Source: Bacillota bacterium
GTDB lineage: Bacteria > Bacillota > Clostridia > Peptostreptococcales > Anaerovoracaceae
Length of the DNA stretch: 64,000 nucleotides
NCBI GenBank assembly: GCA_029101005.1
Contig: JAQXQE010000006.1
Span: 114,483 to 178,482 of the forward strand
Direction of reading: 5' to 3'
Made by a program: the position numbers and the translations under genes
Shown: one piece after another, positions 47,526 to 58,283 of the stretch
Position numbering within the stretch: position 1 is the stretch's first letter
How the letters are laid out: each line of letters opens with the position of its first letter
The notes under the pieces: model-generated
What the model was told of the DNA's origin: nothing
Database searches by the model: none
The model's input: the letters and a program-made list of their open reading frames with translations, nothing else

Positions 47526-48326
47526 TTAGATGATGTGCTTATCTGTAAGAATTCCTACGAGCTTGTCTGTAGTCTCTTTGCCACAACCCTCAAGCATCAT
47601 TCCTACACCCTTCTGTGGAGGTGTGAATGACTTGTAGATGTTTGTAGGTGAACCCTTCAGACCGATTGTTGTTGCATCGATAAGCTCGTGATCCTTAAGA
47701 GCATCGAAGTCCATTACTGTAAGTGGCATATCCCAGCACTTAACAGTACCTGCAACTGTCATATAACGAGGAGTGTTGAGCTCCTTGATACATGTAATCA
47801 TGCAAGGTGTCTTAACCTTAACTGTCATATATCCGTCCTCAAGCATTCTCTTAACTGTGAGAACGTTGCCATCCTTCTTGATCTCTCCAGCATATGTAAC
47901 CTGTGGGAGGTGGAGCTTCTCAGCAATCTGTGGACCAACCTGAGCTGTATCTCCGTCGATAGCCTGGCGTCCTGCCATGATGATATCGCCCTCTTCGAAG
48001 CCATATGTGTCAATAGCTGCAGCGAGAATCTGTGATGTAGCATATGTATCTGATCCACCGAACTGTCTAGCAGATACGAGAACTGTCTCATCAACGCCCA
48101 TAGCCATGAGCTCTCTGAGCATTCCCTCTGCAGGAGCTGGTCCCATTGTGAATGCAACTACCTTATATCCATACTCATCCTTGAGTGTGAGAGCTGCCTC
48201 AACTGCATTCAAATCATCAGGGTTGATTATTGTCTGCATTGAAGCTCTATCGAGAGTTCCGTCAGCATTTACTGCAACCTTACCAGAGGTATCAGGAACC
48301 TGCTTTACTGTAACAATTATTTTCAT
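47526..48326 (-). CDS. etfB: Electron transfer flavoprotein subunit beta
   Basis: KQVPDTSGKVAV, GRQAIDGDTAQVGPQIAE. Confidence 0.95.
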   Translation of the reverse strand: MKIIVTVKQVPDTSGKVAVNADGTLDRASMQTIINPDDLNAVEAALTLKDEYGYKVVAFTMGPAPAEGMLRELMAMGVDETVLVSARQFGGSDTYATSQILAAAIDTYGFEEGDIIMAGRQAIDGDTAQVGPQIAEKLHLPQVTYAGEIKKDGNVLTVKRMLEDGYMTVKVKTPCMITCIKELNTPRYMTVAGTVKCWDMPLTVMDFDALKDHELIDATTIGLKGSPTNIYKSFTPPQKGVGMMLEGCGKETTDKLVGILTDKHII

Positions 48327-48345
48327 TTTCCGTATCCTCCTTCTC

Positions 48346-49488
48346 TTACTTCAAAAGTCCATTAGCAATTACAACCTGCTGAATCTGTGATGTTCCCTCG
48401 AAGATTGAAAGGATACGAGCGTCTCTGTACAGTCTCTCAACTTTGTACTCCTGAATGTATCCATATCCACCGTGAATCTGCACAGCCTTATAAGCAGCTC
48501 TGTTTGCAGCCTCTGCAGCGAAGTACTTAGCCTTTGAGCAAGCGAGTCCAGCTTCTGGATCACCAGCATCCTTAAGTACTGCAGCATGGTATACGAGCTG
48601 TCTAGCAGCCTCGATCTCAGCCTCCATATCAGCAATCATGAAGCTTACACCCTGGAAATCTGCAATTGGTCTACCGAACTGCTTTCTCTCCTTAGAATAC
48701 TTTACAGCCTCGTCGATGCAAGCCTGACCAAGACCAACTGCCATAGCAGCTACTCCAAGTCTTCCGCCATCGAGAGTCTTCATTGCGTACTGGAATCCCT
48801 TGTGGAGAGGTCCGATGAGGCACTCCTTGCCTACTCTTACGTCCTCGAATACTACGTCACATGTTGGGTATCCCTTGATTCCCATCTTCTTCTCATGAGC
48901 TCCGAGAGATACGCCAGGAAGCTTCATGTCAACGATGAACATTGAGATTCCTCTTGAACCCTTCTTTGTGAGGTCTGTCTTTGCGAAAATGATGATCCAG
49001 TCTGCAACAGGTGCTCCTGAGATGAAGCACTTTCTTCCGTTGATGATGTAGTCATCGCCGTCAGGGATTGCAGTTGTTGTTGTTCCTCCGGCATCTGATC
49101 CAGCACCTGGCTCAGTAAGTCCGAATACGAGAATCTTCTCTCCTCTAGCTACAGGTGGAAGATACTGCTGCTTCTGCTCCTCGCTACCAGCGATCATGAG
49201 TGGACCACCACCGAGTGAGTTAGATGTGTTAGCGTAGATTGCAAGGCAAAGATCCTGTCTTGCGAGCTCCTCGTCCATAATTGCATATGAGAGGTAGTCT
49301 CCGCCCTGTCCGCCGTACTCAGCAGGAATCTTTGTTCCCATGAAGCCGTACTTAGCCATCTTGTTGTGGATGTCCCAGTTAAATTCTCCAGTTGCCTCTA
49401 ACTCGTCCTGCAGTTCCTTTGTGAACTCATTCTCTGCGAACTCGCGGAAGAGTTTTCTCTGAAGTGCATGTTTCTTGTCAAGAATCAT
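48346..49488 (-). CDS. Acyl-CoA dehydrogenase
   Basis: [38 protein letters not shown]. Confidence 0.95.
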   Translation of the reverse strand: MILDKKHALQRKLFREFAENEFTKELQDELEATGEFNWDIHNKMAKYGFMGTKIPAEYGGQGGDYLSYAIMDEELARQDLCLAIYANTSNSLGGGPLMIAGSEEQKQQYLPPVARGEKILVFGLTEPGAGSDAGGTTTTAIPDGDDYIINGRKCFISGAPVADWIIIFAKTDLTKKGSRGISMFIVDMKLPGVSLGAHEKKMGIKGYPTCDVVFEDVRVGKECLIGPLHKGFQYAMKTLDGGRLGVAAMAVGLGQACIDEAVKYSKERKQFGRPIADFQGVSFMIADMEAEIEAARQLVYHAAVLKDAGDPEAGLACSKAKYFAAEAANRAAYKAVQIHGGYGYIQEYKVERLYRDARILSIFEGTSQIQQVVIANGLLK

Positions 49489-49565
49489 ATTGTCCTCCTA
49501 AATAATGTAATTTCGTGTGGAAGCTTTCCAATGAATAATAGCCGCCATACGAACAGATAATTCCT

Positions 49566-50579
49566 TTAGTCCTGTGGCAGTTCGTGTCTTGATGAGCCAG
49601 TTGTGAGAATCTCGTAGATTCCATCAACTCCTGCAGCACACATCTCCTCAGCAGCCTCGCGTGTGAAGAACGCCATATGAGGTGTGTGGATTACATTCAC
49701 GAATGAGCGTACATACTGCAGCTTGAGCCAGCTCTTCTTCTCGCCTGCGAAGTTTGTTACGATATCCTCATCATGTGTCATGTGGATGATTCCCTCCTCA
49801 CCAGGATATGCATCCATAGCGAGTACTCCGAACTTCTCATTCTCGAGAGCCTCGATTACATCGTCGATGTTCATAAGGCCTCCACGAGCATTGTTAACAA
49901 GGATTACTCCGTCCTTCATCTTAGCGATTGTTTCCTTGTTGATTACGCCCTCTGTTGATGGAAGAAGTGGAGCGTGGAGTGTGATTACATCTGACTCTGC
50001 AAGGAGAGTATCGAATGGAACATACTCAGCAATCTCCTTAACTACAGGGTTCTCATATACGTCGTTACAGATGATTCTGCATCCGAATCCCTTGAGCAGT
50101 TTGATTACGTGATATCCGATTCTTCCAGTTCCGTATACTCCTACTGTAAGTGATCCGAGCTGACGTCCCTGCTTGCCCTTGAGTGTGAAGTCCTTATCAT
50201 CAGTATTCGCCATAGCTCTCTTCATCTTTCTGATTGCCATGAGAATAGTCATGATTGTGAACTCAGCAACTCCGTTTGGTCCATATGATCCGTGGCAGAG
50301 CTTGAAGCCCTGTGCCTCAGCATACTCTCTGTTCATACGATCATAACCAACACATCTTGCAGCTACTACCTTAACTCCCATCTCCTTCAGCTTGTCATAT
50401 ACTTCATTGCTGAATGTTGACTGACCAAGTGTAGTAACTCCATCTGCACCTTCTGCAAGCTCTACTGTTGTCATATCCAGATTAGCAGCTGTCATCACGA
50501 GCTCAATGCCCTTCTCAGTGCATAATCTTTCCAGAGTATTTCTTTCATCAGGTCTAACTTCATAAGCAGTAATTTTCAT
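49566..50579 (-). CDS. D-2-hydroxyacid dehydrogenase ((R)-2-hydroxyisocaproate dehydrogenase-like)
   Basis: VGVYGTGRIGYHV NAD-binding motif, NNARGGLMN; in had operon. Confidence 0.9.
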   Translation of the reverse strand: MKITAYEVRPDERNTLERLCTEKGIELVMTAANLDMTTVELAEGADGVTTLGQSTFSNEVYDKLKEMGVKVVAARCVGYDRMNREYAEAQGFKLCHGSYGPNGVAEFTIMTILMAIRKMKRAMANTDDKDFTLKGKQGRQLGSLTVGVYGTGRIGYHVIKLLKGFGCRIICNDVYENPVVKEIAEYVPFDTLLAESDVITLHAPLLPSTEGVINKETIAKMKDGVILVNNARGGLMNIDDVIEALENEKFGVLAMDAYPGEEGIIHMTHDEDIVTNFAGEKKSWLKLQYVRSFVNVIHTPHMAFFTREAAEEMCAAGVDGIYEILTTGSSRHELPQD

Positions 50580-50683
50580 AATAAAGTCTCCTATCAGTAT
50601 TCAATATTATCAATTGGATGGCTCTTCCGGATTCAAGACCCGGAAGAGTTATTATGTGCTTACTTGTCCCTTGCCCTAATGCT

Positions 50684-51919
50684 CTACTTGAGGTTTGGAT
50701 CGAGTGTTACTGCAGCGCCAGACTCTACCATCTCAGCAATCTGCTCGTCTGTATATCCAAACTCCTTAAGTACTGACTCTGTATGCTCTCCTGGATATGG
50801 ACCTCTCTCGTAAGGAGGAAGTCCAATCTCCTCGAACATGATTGGTGGGCGAACCAGAGTTCTCTTCGCACCAGTTGGGTACTCCATCTCATAGAAGCAA
50901 TCTGAGCCCCAAGCCTGCTTATCAACAAGCAGCTCTTCCCAGCTCTGTGCGACAGCATATGGCAGGTCTGCCTCGTCCATGATCTTTGTCCACTCGTCGA
51001 GTGTCTTTGATCCCATAATATCTACGAGAATGTCGTAGAACTCCTCTCTGTTTGCCTGAAGAGCAGCCTGTGGATAATACTTAGGATCTCCAACAAGTTC
51101 TGGATGTCCTGCTGCCTCCATGAAGATAGGATAATGTCTATCGTACTGAGGCATAGCAATTTGCAGCCACTGCTCATCTTTGGTCTTATGGCAAACAGTA
51201 AGAGGGTTAGCAATGTTACTTCTCTTCATTGGGAACTTCATACACTCTGCACCATACTGGCTCGCCTGAAGAACAAGCGAGATATCCCAGATAGCACTGT
51301 GGAGGAGTGATACAACAACCTTATCTCCCTCTCCTGTCATCTTTGCCTTGAAGAGAGCTGCAAGCACTCCTGTAGCAAGGTTCATTGAAACCTGATGATC
51401 TCCGAATCCAGGAACAGTCAGCATTGGTACGCTGTCCTTGTCACGAAGCGGTCCAAGGATTCCGCCACGAGCATAGAATGCTGTGAAGTCGAATCCAGGA
51501 AGATCCTTGTCTGGACCCTTCTCCCCGTATCCTGATACATATCCGAATACGAGTGATGGATACTTAGCGTGAAGTGTGTCGTAATCAAAGCCCATCTTCT
51601 TCAGAGGTGTCTGTCTCATGTTAGTGATGAAAACATCAGCTTCGCTGATCATCTTCTCAAGAGCGTCGTGACCCTCCTTGGTCTTTGTGTTGAGAGTTAC
51701 ACATCTCTTACCTGCGTTCTCGAGGTCATATGATGTGTTCTCAAGGTGAGTGAGAGGTCTTCCCTCATTAACAGCTGTGAATCTGAGCGGATCTCCTGCA
51801 GGAGCCTCAACCTTGATAACGTCAGCTCCAAGATCTGCAAGTACTCTAGCTGTGCAAGGTGCTGCGATAAAAGTCGCAAGCTCTACTACCTTGATTCCTT
51901 CTAATGGTCTACTTGTCAT
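50684..51919 (-). CDS. CaiB/BaiF family CoA-transferase (HadA-like)
   Basis: PLEGIKVVELATFIAAPCTARVLADLGADVIKVE; start MTSRP after GGAGG. Confidence 0.92.
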   Translation of the reverse strand: MTSRPLEGIKVVELATFIAAPCTARVLADLGADVIKVEAPAGDPLRFTAVNEGRPLTHLENTSYDLENAGKRCVTLNTKTKEGHDALEKMISEADVFITNMRQTPLKKMGFDYDTLHAKYPSLVFGYVSGYGEKGPDKDLPGFDFTAFYARGGILGPLRDKDSVPMLTVPGFGDHQVSMNLATGVLAALFKAKMTGEGDKVVVSLLHSAIWDISLVLQASQYGAECMKFPMKRSNIANPLTVCHKTKDEQWLQIAMPQYDRHYPIFMEAAGHPELVGDPKYYPQAALQANREEFYDILVDIMGSKTLDEWTKIMDEADLPYAVAQSWEELLVDKQAWGSDCFYEMEYPTGAKRTLVRPPIMFEEIGLPPYERGPYPGEHTESVLKEFGYTDEQIAEMVESGAAVTLDPNLK

Positions 51920-51976
51920 GTCATCCTCCAAATAGTACTTATATGATTTTCGCATTCATTACGATTACCGTTTACA

Positions 51977-53092
51977 TTACATTGAGATTACATCTCTAAA
52001 AGTTTCGAGGTTAGTTCTAATCTGCTCGAACTGGTTCATCTGACGATCCACCTCTACGATAGCAACTGGGATTCCAGCCTCTTCGCAAGCCTTCTTGATG
52101 ATTGGATAATCAAACTCTTCTGGATCGCAGAACTTTGTCATTACAACTACTACACCATCAGCGCCTCTTGCCTTAGCTGTGTCTACGATCAGCTGAACTC
52201 TCTTCTTCTCTACATCGTAGAGAACTGAGCAGTTATCCATTACCGCAAACTTCTCAGCCATTGCCTGAAGTGCATCGTCGCCTGCTGGCACGTCTGTGCG
52301 GTACTGTCTTGACTGTGCTGCTACATCGTCAGCAACGATATGCATTCCCATCTCATCGAAGATCTCGTTGAGCTGTGGAGCATCTGTCAGAATTCCAGAT
52401 ACAAGGATTGCCTGCTTCTTCTCCCCTGCCTCTGTCTTCTCGAGCTCTGCGATAAGCTTCTCAACAAGCTCAGTGTGCTCCTCTGCAGTCATGAAGAATG
52501 CACTCTTGAATACATCACTTCTCTGTACTGCACTTACCTCAGGATGCTTAGCGATTACTTCATCGACCTTGCGCATTGCCTCGTTGTGCTTGTTGTATAT
52601 CTTGCAGGACTCAGCGAGTGCCGCATTGTCGAACACTCCACCGACAGCCTCAAGATCTCTTATTACTCTCTCATAGCCTGCTCTTGTGAACTTCACGCCG
52701 TAGTCAGGCTTGCGATTCTGTGGGTATGTCATAGGGATAAAAGGAATATCCTTTACCGCGTACTTCCAGTTCTGACCGAGGGTCTTCAGTGTGTCGCAGA
52801 GTGAAGGAATAATCAGAGCGCTTGCTCCATCATATGCTCCATCCATTCCGAGCTCGAGAATCGACTGAGCGATTGAGCAGAGGAATGCTGGGCAGTACTC
52901 CTTAGCCTTGTTGAGCTGTACATCTGCTCCCCATGCACCCATTGGAACGAATCCCATTGAGTGAACGATCTCTCCTGGTGTGTATACAGGAGCTGTAAGA
53001 ACTACCTTCTTACCTTCAGCAATGTACTTATCCATCTGTGCACGAGGAGATGTAGCTACCTCATGGAATTTTGCAAAAATCTCATTTACCAT
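51977..53092 (-). CDS. 2-hydroxyacyl-CoA dehydratase subunit C (HadC/FldC-like)
   Basis: DUF/HGD-D family; VLTAPVYTPGEIVHSMGFVPMGAWGAD. Confidence 0.9.
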   Translation of the reverse strand: MVNEIFAKFHEVATSPRAQMDKYIAEGKKVVLTAPVYTPGEIVHSMGFVPMGAWGADVQLNKAKEYCPAFLCSIAQSILELGMDGAYDGASALIIPSLCDTLKTLGQNWKYAVKDIPFIPMTYPQNRKPDYGVKFTRAGYERVIRDLEAVGGVFDNAALAESCKIYNKHNEAMRKVDEVIAKHPEVSAVQRSDVFKSAFFMTAEEHTELVEKLIAELEKTEAGEKKQAILVSGILTDAPQLNEIFDEMGMHIVADDVAAQSRQYRTDVPAGDDALQAMAEKFAVMDNCSVLYDVEKKRVQLIVDTAKARGADGVVVVMTKFCDPEEFDYPIIKKACEEAGIPVAIVEVDRQMNQFEQIRTNLETFRDVISM

Positions 53093-53106
53093 AACTATTC
53101 TCCTTC

Positions 53107-54333
53107 CTACTTATTTGCTTCCATAATTTCCATCAGACCCTCAACACGTGTCTCATACTGTGCCTCTGAGAAGTTTCTTGGATCTGCCTGGTCTCCGTCG
53201 AAGTGAGCAACTGGGATGTTGCACTCTGCTCCGATCTGGCGTCCCATCTCTGCCATAAATCCACTCCACAGCTTGCAGGAACGGTTGTTGTGAATGAGAA
53301 GTCCCTCTACATGGTTCTCCTTGCAGAGCTTGATTCTCTTATCTCTTGATTTCTCGAGATTGATTGCATTAGGTACGCTGCAGTAAGCTGCAATCATCTC
53401 ATCGAAGCTGTTATAGTCGAAACCGAATGCATCAGCATAGATTGTTGTAACCATGTTGATACCTCTGTTCTTGAGTCCCTTTGAAGTAGCTCTGAGGTAT
53501 GGCCAGCAAGCGATTCCCTCGAACATGATTCTGTACTTCTCTTCTTCTCTGAAAGTACTCTTACCAGTCTCGTGGTTCTCCTTGTACTCCTTGAGAAGGA
53601 CGTTCATTGCTTCACCAGCCTCTTCCTTACCTCTTGCTGTAACCATTACAGCCATGTGGTTGAGAAGGTCGAAACCGTTGAATGGTGAAGGAACATGACA
53701 TGCCTCAGATGTTGCTGCGAGCCATGCACGGCTTGCTGTGCAGCTGAATCCTGTTACTTCCTTGAACTTCTCATCATCCCACTTCAGGTCGAAGATCTCC
53801 TCAAGCTGATGAACTGCATCCCAGAACTGAGCTCCAACATATTCGATAATCTCTGGTGTTGGCTCATAATCAGGATTAAATGGGATGTCCAGCATAATCA
53901 TTGGAATGTTCAGCTCAAGAGCAAGATTCTCATACCACTTAATCATGCAGTTACAGATATTGTTACAGCAGAGCACTGCATCTGGCATTGCTACATCCTG
54001 CTCAGGACATTCCTTGAGCTTTGCGTATGCAAGGCTGATTCTCGCATATGCACAGATATCATTTGAGTATCCATCAGCCTCTGCAACCTCGCACATACGC
54101 TGACCTGCGCCTCTTGCTGCGATTCCTGCAGCCTGATTCTCAGGATATACTGTTGCAAGGCCAAGTGTCTCTGGAATCTCAACTGGGAAATTACTTGAGA
54201 TCCACACTACAGGCTTGCCCTGCTTCTTTGCTTCGATAGCATTAACATAAGCATCGGATGCGATCTTGCCGAGCTTATATTTCGCAGAATTAGGATCTAC
54301 TGGACGCGGTGCCTTTTTTACTTCTTCTGCCAT
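53107..54333 (-). CDS. 2-hydroxyacyl-CoA dehydratase subunit B (HadB/FldB-like)
   Basis: NNRSCKLWSGFMAEMGRQI, GKPVVWISSNFPVEIPE. Confidence 0.92.
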   Translation of the reverse strand: MAEEVKKAPRPVDPNSAKYKLGKIASDAYVNAIEAKKQGKPVVWISSNFPVEIPETLGLATVYPENQAAGIAARGAGQRMCEVAEADGYSNDICAYARISLAYAKLKECPEQDVAMPDAVLCCNNICNCMIKWYENLALELNIPMIMLDIPFNPDYEPTPEIIEYVGAQFWDAVHQLEEIFDLKWDDEKFKEVTGFSCTASRAWLAATSEACHVPSPFNGFDLLNHMAVMVTARGKEEAGEAMNVLLKEYKENHETGKSTFREEEKYRIMFEGIACWPYLRATSKGLKNRGINMVTTIYADAFGFDYNSFDEMIAAYCSVPNAINLEKSRDKRIKLCKENHVEGLLIHNNRSCKLWSGFMAEMGRQIGAECNIPVAHFDGDQADPRNFSEAQYETRVEGLMEIMEANK

Positions 54334-54364
54334 ATATCTGTCCTCCTTATTACATAGCAGCGAA

Positions 54365-55150
54365 TTAACGCTTCTGCTTCATCAGCTTGTTGTATGAGTA
54401 AAGCGCTGCTCCTATTGCTCCGAAATACTGAGCACGTGGATCAAACGCAATATCAACTTCGAGACTCTTCTCAAGGGCACGTCTTACTGCCTCGTTCTTC
54501 GCAACTCCTCCAGACATACAGACAAGTTCTTTTACTCCTGCCCTCCTTGCCAGTGCCGCAACCCTTACGGCCACGCTGTTGCAGATTCCTGCGACGAGGT
54601 CTTCTCTCTTTACACCATTAGCGAGCTGACTGATTACTTCAGATTCAGCGAAAACCGTGCAGGTGCTCGAGATAGATACCTCTTCGGTCGATGCTGCAGC
54701 GCAAGCACCGAAGTCGTTGACGTCCATCTTGAGAATATTTGCCATTACATCAAGAAATCTGCCTGTTCCAGCCGCACATTTGTCATTCATCACGAAGTTT
54801 GACATACGACCGTCCTCAGACAGACTTATTACTTTGGCATCTTGGCCACCAATATCAATTACTGTACGGAGCTGTGGATAGACGTATCGTCCACCTAAAG
54901 CGTGGCAAGTCAATTCACTTGCTTCGTCATCAGCCCCTTCGAATTTCATTCTTCCGTATCCTGTTACTGTAGTTCTTGCAATATCAGACGCAGTAAGACC
55001 GCAGGACTCCCACAGCTTAGCAATGGCAGTTGCAGGTCCATCAGTTCCAAGACCACCGATTTCGAGGGAATAGCCTACAAGCTCGGCGCCATCATCAAGA
55101 ATTGCACATTTTGAAGTTGTTGATCCGATGTCGATGCCGAGTGTGTACAT
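54365..55150 (-). CDS. 2-hydroxyacyl-CoA dehydratase activator (HadI-like ASKHA ATPase)
   Basis: LGIDIGSTTSKC, DIGGQDAKVI, NDKCAAGTGRFLD. Confidence 0.95.
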   Translation of the reverse strand: MYTLGIDIGSTTSKCAILDDGAELVGYSLEIGGLGTDGPATAIAKLWESCGLTASDIARTTVTGYGRMKFEGADDEASELTCHALGGRYVYPQLRTVIDIGGQDAKVISLSEDGRMSNFVMNDKCAAGTGRFLDVMANILKMDVNDFGACAAASTEEVSISSTCTVFAESEVISQLANGVKREDLVAGICNSVAVRVAALARRAGVKELVCMSGGVAKNEAVRRALEKSLEVDIAFDPRAQYFGAIGAALYSYNKLMKQKR

Positions 55151-55396
55151 TACGAAAACCCTCTACTTGATAATTTCTTAACAATTATGATTATAGCCTT
55201 CGTCAAATTTTTGTCAATATACAATTGTTAAAACATTATCAATAAAAAGTCAAATGAGCCATAAGATGTTGTTATCACTCGAATTAAAAAAAAAGTTATA
55301 TCCCTCAGAAATTCTGCCTTGCTTCTGTTTCTGTGCCAGTTCAAGTGTGGTAGAATTAATCAACGTTATTCCTATAGATTAACCCTAATAAGAAAT

Positions 55397-56746
55397 ATGA
55401 TGACAACAACAAAGAACAAACTATTATTCCTGATTCCGTCCTTCGTAGGAGTTTTCCTCTTTATGCTCCCTGTGAAGTTCGATGGTGCCTGGACAGTTAC
55501 CGTTAAGATTATCGCTGACATCATTGCTGGATGGATCTCAGGCTTCCTTCCCCTGCTCTGCCTGATGATTCTCACAGTATCCGGAGTGCTGTCGACAATT
55601 GCGCTAGCAAAGCCGCGTTTCATTATGAATAACAGCATCCTGCGTGATGTATTCTATACAACTCCTATCTGGGTTGTTATTCGTGTGCTTGGTGCAATCT
55701 TCTGCTGGATTACCTACCTTGGACTTCAGGGCGGTGTTCTCGGAGCAATCTCAAGTGGCGATCAGGGCGGATTCATTCTCAACGACCTGCTCTGCACACT
55801 TGTAATCATATTCGTAATCGCAGGACTGCTTCTTCCGCTGCTCCTCGACTTCGGTCTTCTCGAGTTCATCGGTGCTATTCTGACAAGATTCATGCGCCCT
55901 CTCTTCAAGATTCCAGGCAGAGCTGCTGTTGACTGTATCACTTCATGGATTGGTGACGGAACTCTCGGAGTTATGCTCACTTGCAATCAGTATGAAGGTG
56001 GATACTACTCAGCACGTGAGGCATCAGTTATCGCCACAACATTCTCCGCAGTATCAATCACTTTCTCACTCGTAGTTCTCGATCAGGTGGGAATGACTGA
56101 GTACTTCGGAGTGTACTACCTCATCATCTGCCTCGTAGCAGTTGTGTGCGCACTTATCTGCCCTCGTATACCACCTCTTTCTCGCAAGAAGGATACTTAT
56201 CTTGTAGAGGGTAATAAGATGCCTGAGACAATTCCTGAGGGGTACGCTAATGCTAGAGAGTACGGCTTGAGCCTCGCAGCGCAGAGAGTTGCCAAGCATC
56301 AGGGAATCGGGGAATTTCTAAGAAATGGTGTCAAGAACTCAATCAGCATGTGGTTCTGTGTTCTGCCAACAGTAATGTGCATTGGAACAGTTGCACTTAT
56401 TCTGGCAAACTACACATCAATCTTCCAGACACTGGGAATTCCTTTCAGACCAATTCTCGATGTACTCGGAGTACCAGATGTCAACGACGCAGCATCTACA
56501 ATGATCATCGGCTTCGTCGATATGTTCACACCATCAATTCTCATCGCAGGTTCCGGAGCATGCGAGATGACTAAGTTCATCGTTGCTGTAATCTCAGTAA
56601 CTCAGGTTCTCTACCTCTCAGAGGTTGGAAGCCTTATCGTATCTTCAAAGCTTCCGCTGAATATCGTTGAGCTGTTCTTCATCTTCCTTGAGAGAACAAT
56701 TATCAGCATTCTGATTGTGTGCCCTATCGCTCAGCTGATTTTCTAG
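55397..56746 (+). CDS. YjiH-family membrane protein (nucleoside-recognition/Gate domain)
   Basis: FLMRPLFKIPGRAAVDCITSWIGDGTLGVMLT. Confidence 0.85.
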   Translation: MMTTTKNKLLFLIPSFVGVFLFMLPVKFDGAWTVTVKIIADIIAGWISGFLPLLCLMILTVSGVLSTIALAKPRFIMNNSILRDVFYTTPIWVVIRVLGAIFCWITYLGLQGGVLGAISSGDQGGFILNDLLCTLVIIFVIAGLLLPLLLDFGLLEFIGAILTRFMRPLFKIPGRAAVDCITSWIGDGTLGVMLTCNQYEGGYYSAREASVIATTFSAVSITFSLVVLDQVGMTEYFGVYYLIICLVAVVCALICPRIPPLSRKKDTYLVEGNKMPETIPEGYANAREYGLSLAAQRVAKHQGIGEFLRNGVKNSISMWFCVLPTVMCIGTVALILANYTSIFQTLGIPFRPILDVLGVPDVNDAASTMIIGFVDMFTPSILIAGSGACEMTKFIVAVISVTQVLYLSEVGSLIVSSKLPLNIVELFFIFLERTIISILIVCPIAQLIF

Positions 56747-56782
56747 CAAGTATTATTCAATATATAAGGAGGGTAAATTTTT

Positions 56783-57406
56783 ATGAACAAGAAAGCAATG
56801 TATAAGTTAAGTTACGGCCTCTTCGTTCTCACTGCAAAAGAAGGCGACAAGGACAACGGTTGCATCATCAATACAGCTATTCAGGCTGCATCTACACCTA
56901 ATCAGATCAGCATCTGTGTTAACAAGGACAACTACACACACGATATGATTGTCCGCACTGGTGAATTCACCGTATCCACAATCAGCCAGAAAGCAAGCTT
57001 CGATCTCTTCAAGCACTTCGGCTTCCAGACAGGTCGTGAGGTAGATAAGTTTGCAGACTTCACAGCCTGCAGAAGAGGATCTAATGGTATTATGATTATC
57101 ACCGAAGGAACTAACGCCTACATCTCAGTCAAGGTAGATAAGACTGTAGATCTCGGCTCACACACTATGTTCATCGGTGAAGTAACAGATATGGAAGTGC
57201 TCAGCGACGATTCATCCGCAACATATGAGTACTATATGAACAATATCAAACCAAAGCCAGAGGCTGTAGGCACAACACCATCAGGTGAGACCGTATGGAG
57301 ATGCATCATCTGCGGCTATGAGTACGTAGGTGAAGAACTCCCAGATGACTTCATCTGTCCGTTGTGCAAGCACCCTGCTTCGGATTTTGAGAAAGTAGTT
57401 AGATAG
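56783..57406 (+). CDS. Flavin reductase-like protein with C-terminal rubredoxin
   Basis: WRCIICGYEYVGEELPDDFICPLCKHPASDF rubredoxin domain. Confidence 0.93.
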   Translation: MNKKAMYKLSYGLFVLTAKEGDKDNGCIINTAIQAASTPNQISICVNKDNYTHDMIVRTGEFTVSTISQKASFDLFKHFGFQTGREVDKFADFTACRRGSNGIMIITEGTNAYISVKVDKTVDLGSHTMFIGEVTDMEVLSDDSSATYEYYMNNIKPKPEAVGTTPSGETVWRCIICGYEYVGEELPDDFICPLCKHPASDFEKVVR

Positions 57407-57431
57407 AGATAACGAAAGGAGAGTACGAAAA

Positions 57432-57803
57432 ATGAAATTCTATGTATGCGAGCACTGCGGCAATTTCGTAGGAGTTATCCATGATTCAGGGGTTCCTATG
57501 ATGTGCTGTGGACAGAAGATGACAGAAGTTATTCCAGGCACAACAGATGCAGCCGTTGAGAAGCACGTTCCTGTATTCACCGTTGACGGCAACAAGGTTT
57601 CAGTTAAAGTTGGTTCTGTCGAGCATCCTATGGCTGATGAGCACTTCATCGAGTGGGTTGCAATCGAAACAGAACAGGGCGCACAGAGAAAGACACTCAA
57701 GCCAGGCGATGCTCCAGCTATAGAGTTCGCTCTCTCAGACGATGACGCTCTCGTAGCAGTATACGCATACTGCAACCTCCACGGACTCTGGATGGCTGAG
57801 TAG
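57432..57803 (+). CDS. Desulfoferrodoxin/superoxide reductase family protein
   Basis: MKFYVCEHCGN, EHPMADEHFIEWV, YCNLHGLW. Confidence 0.93.
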   Translation: MKFYVCEHCGNFVGVIHDSGVPMMCCGQKMTEVIPGTTDAAVEKHVPVFTVDGNKVSVKVGSVEHPMADEHFIEWVAIETEQGAQRKTLKPGDAPAIEFALSDDDALVAVYAYCNLHGLWMAE

Positions 57804-57830
57804 GAATTTGATGACATCTTAACCTACACT

Positions 57831-58133
57831 GTGTTAGAATTTGAATTCTACTGCGACTGCTGCGGTAACGGATACAAATCAACATTCAAGGAGTCATCAA
57901 CCTACGGTTCACACCAGAGAATGCAGGACATCAGTCGCAAGGCCGACGCTCTTAACAACATCCTCGGTGGCAGACTCTGTGGAATCGGCTGGGACGTTGC
58001 CCGCGGTGCCGATGCACTGAGAGATCGCATTGACCAGCATGGTCCTGAGTGGCGCAGAGAGCAGGAAGCTGCTTTCGATGAAGCGCAGGAAGAGATCAGA
58101 CCATACTTCCGTAGGACACGTAACGACACATAA
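57831..58133 (+). CDS. Hypothetical zinc-ribbon-like protein
   Basis: GTG start; FYCDCCGNGYKS. Confidence 0.6.
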   Translation: MLEFEFYCDCCGNGYKSTFKESSTYGSHQRMQDISRKADALNNILGGRLCGIGWDVARGADALRDRIDQHGPEWRREQEAAFDEAQEEIRPYFRRTRNDT

Positions 58134-58136
58134 ACA

Positions 58137-58168
58137 CAAGACAGCTTCTTGGGAAGCTGTCTTTTTTT
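58137..58168 (+). terminator. Terminator
   Basis: AAGACAGCTTCTTGGGAAGCTGTCTTTTTTT. Confidence 0.88.
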
Positions 58169-58283
58169 GCGTGAGGTGACTGTAATGTCGATTTGAGGGA
58201 CGCTGTTGTTTGTTGTGTATTCGATAAGAACTTACACTTTAATCATCAAATATTACTCAGTAAACAATAGGAGAATTCAAAAT

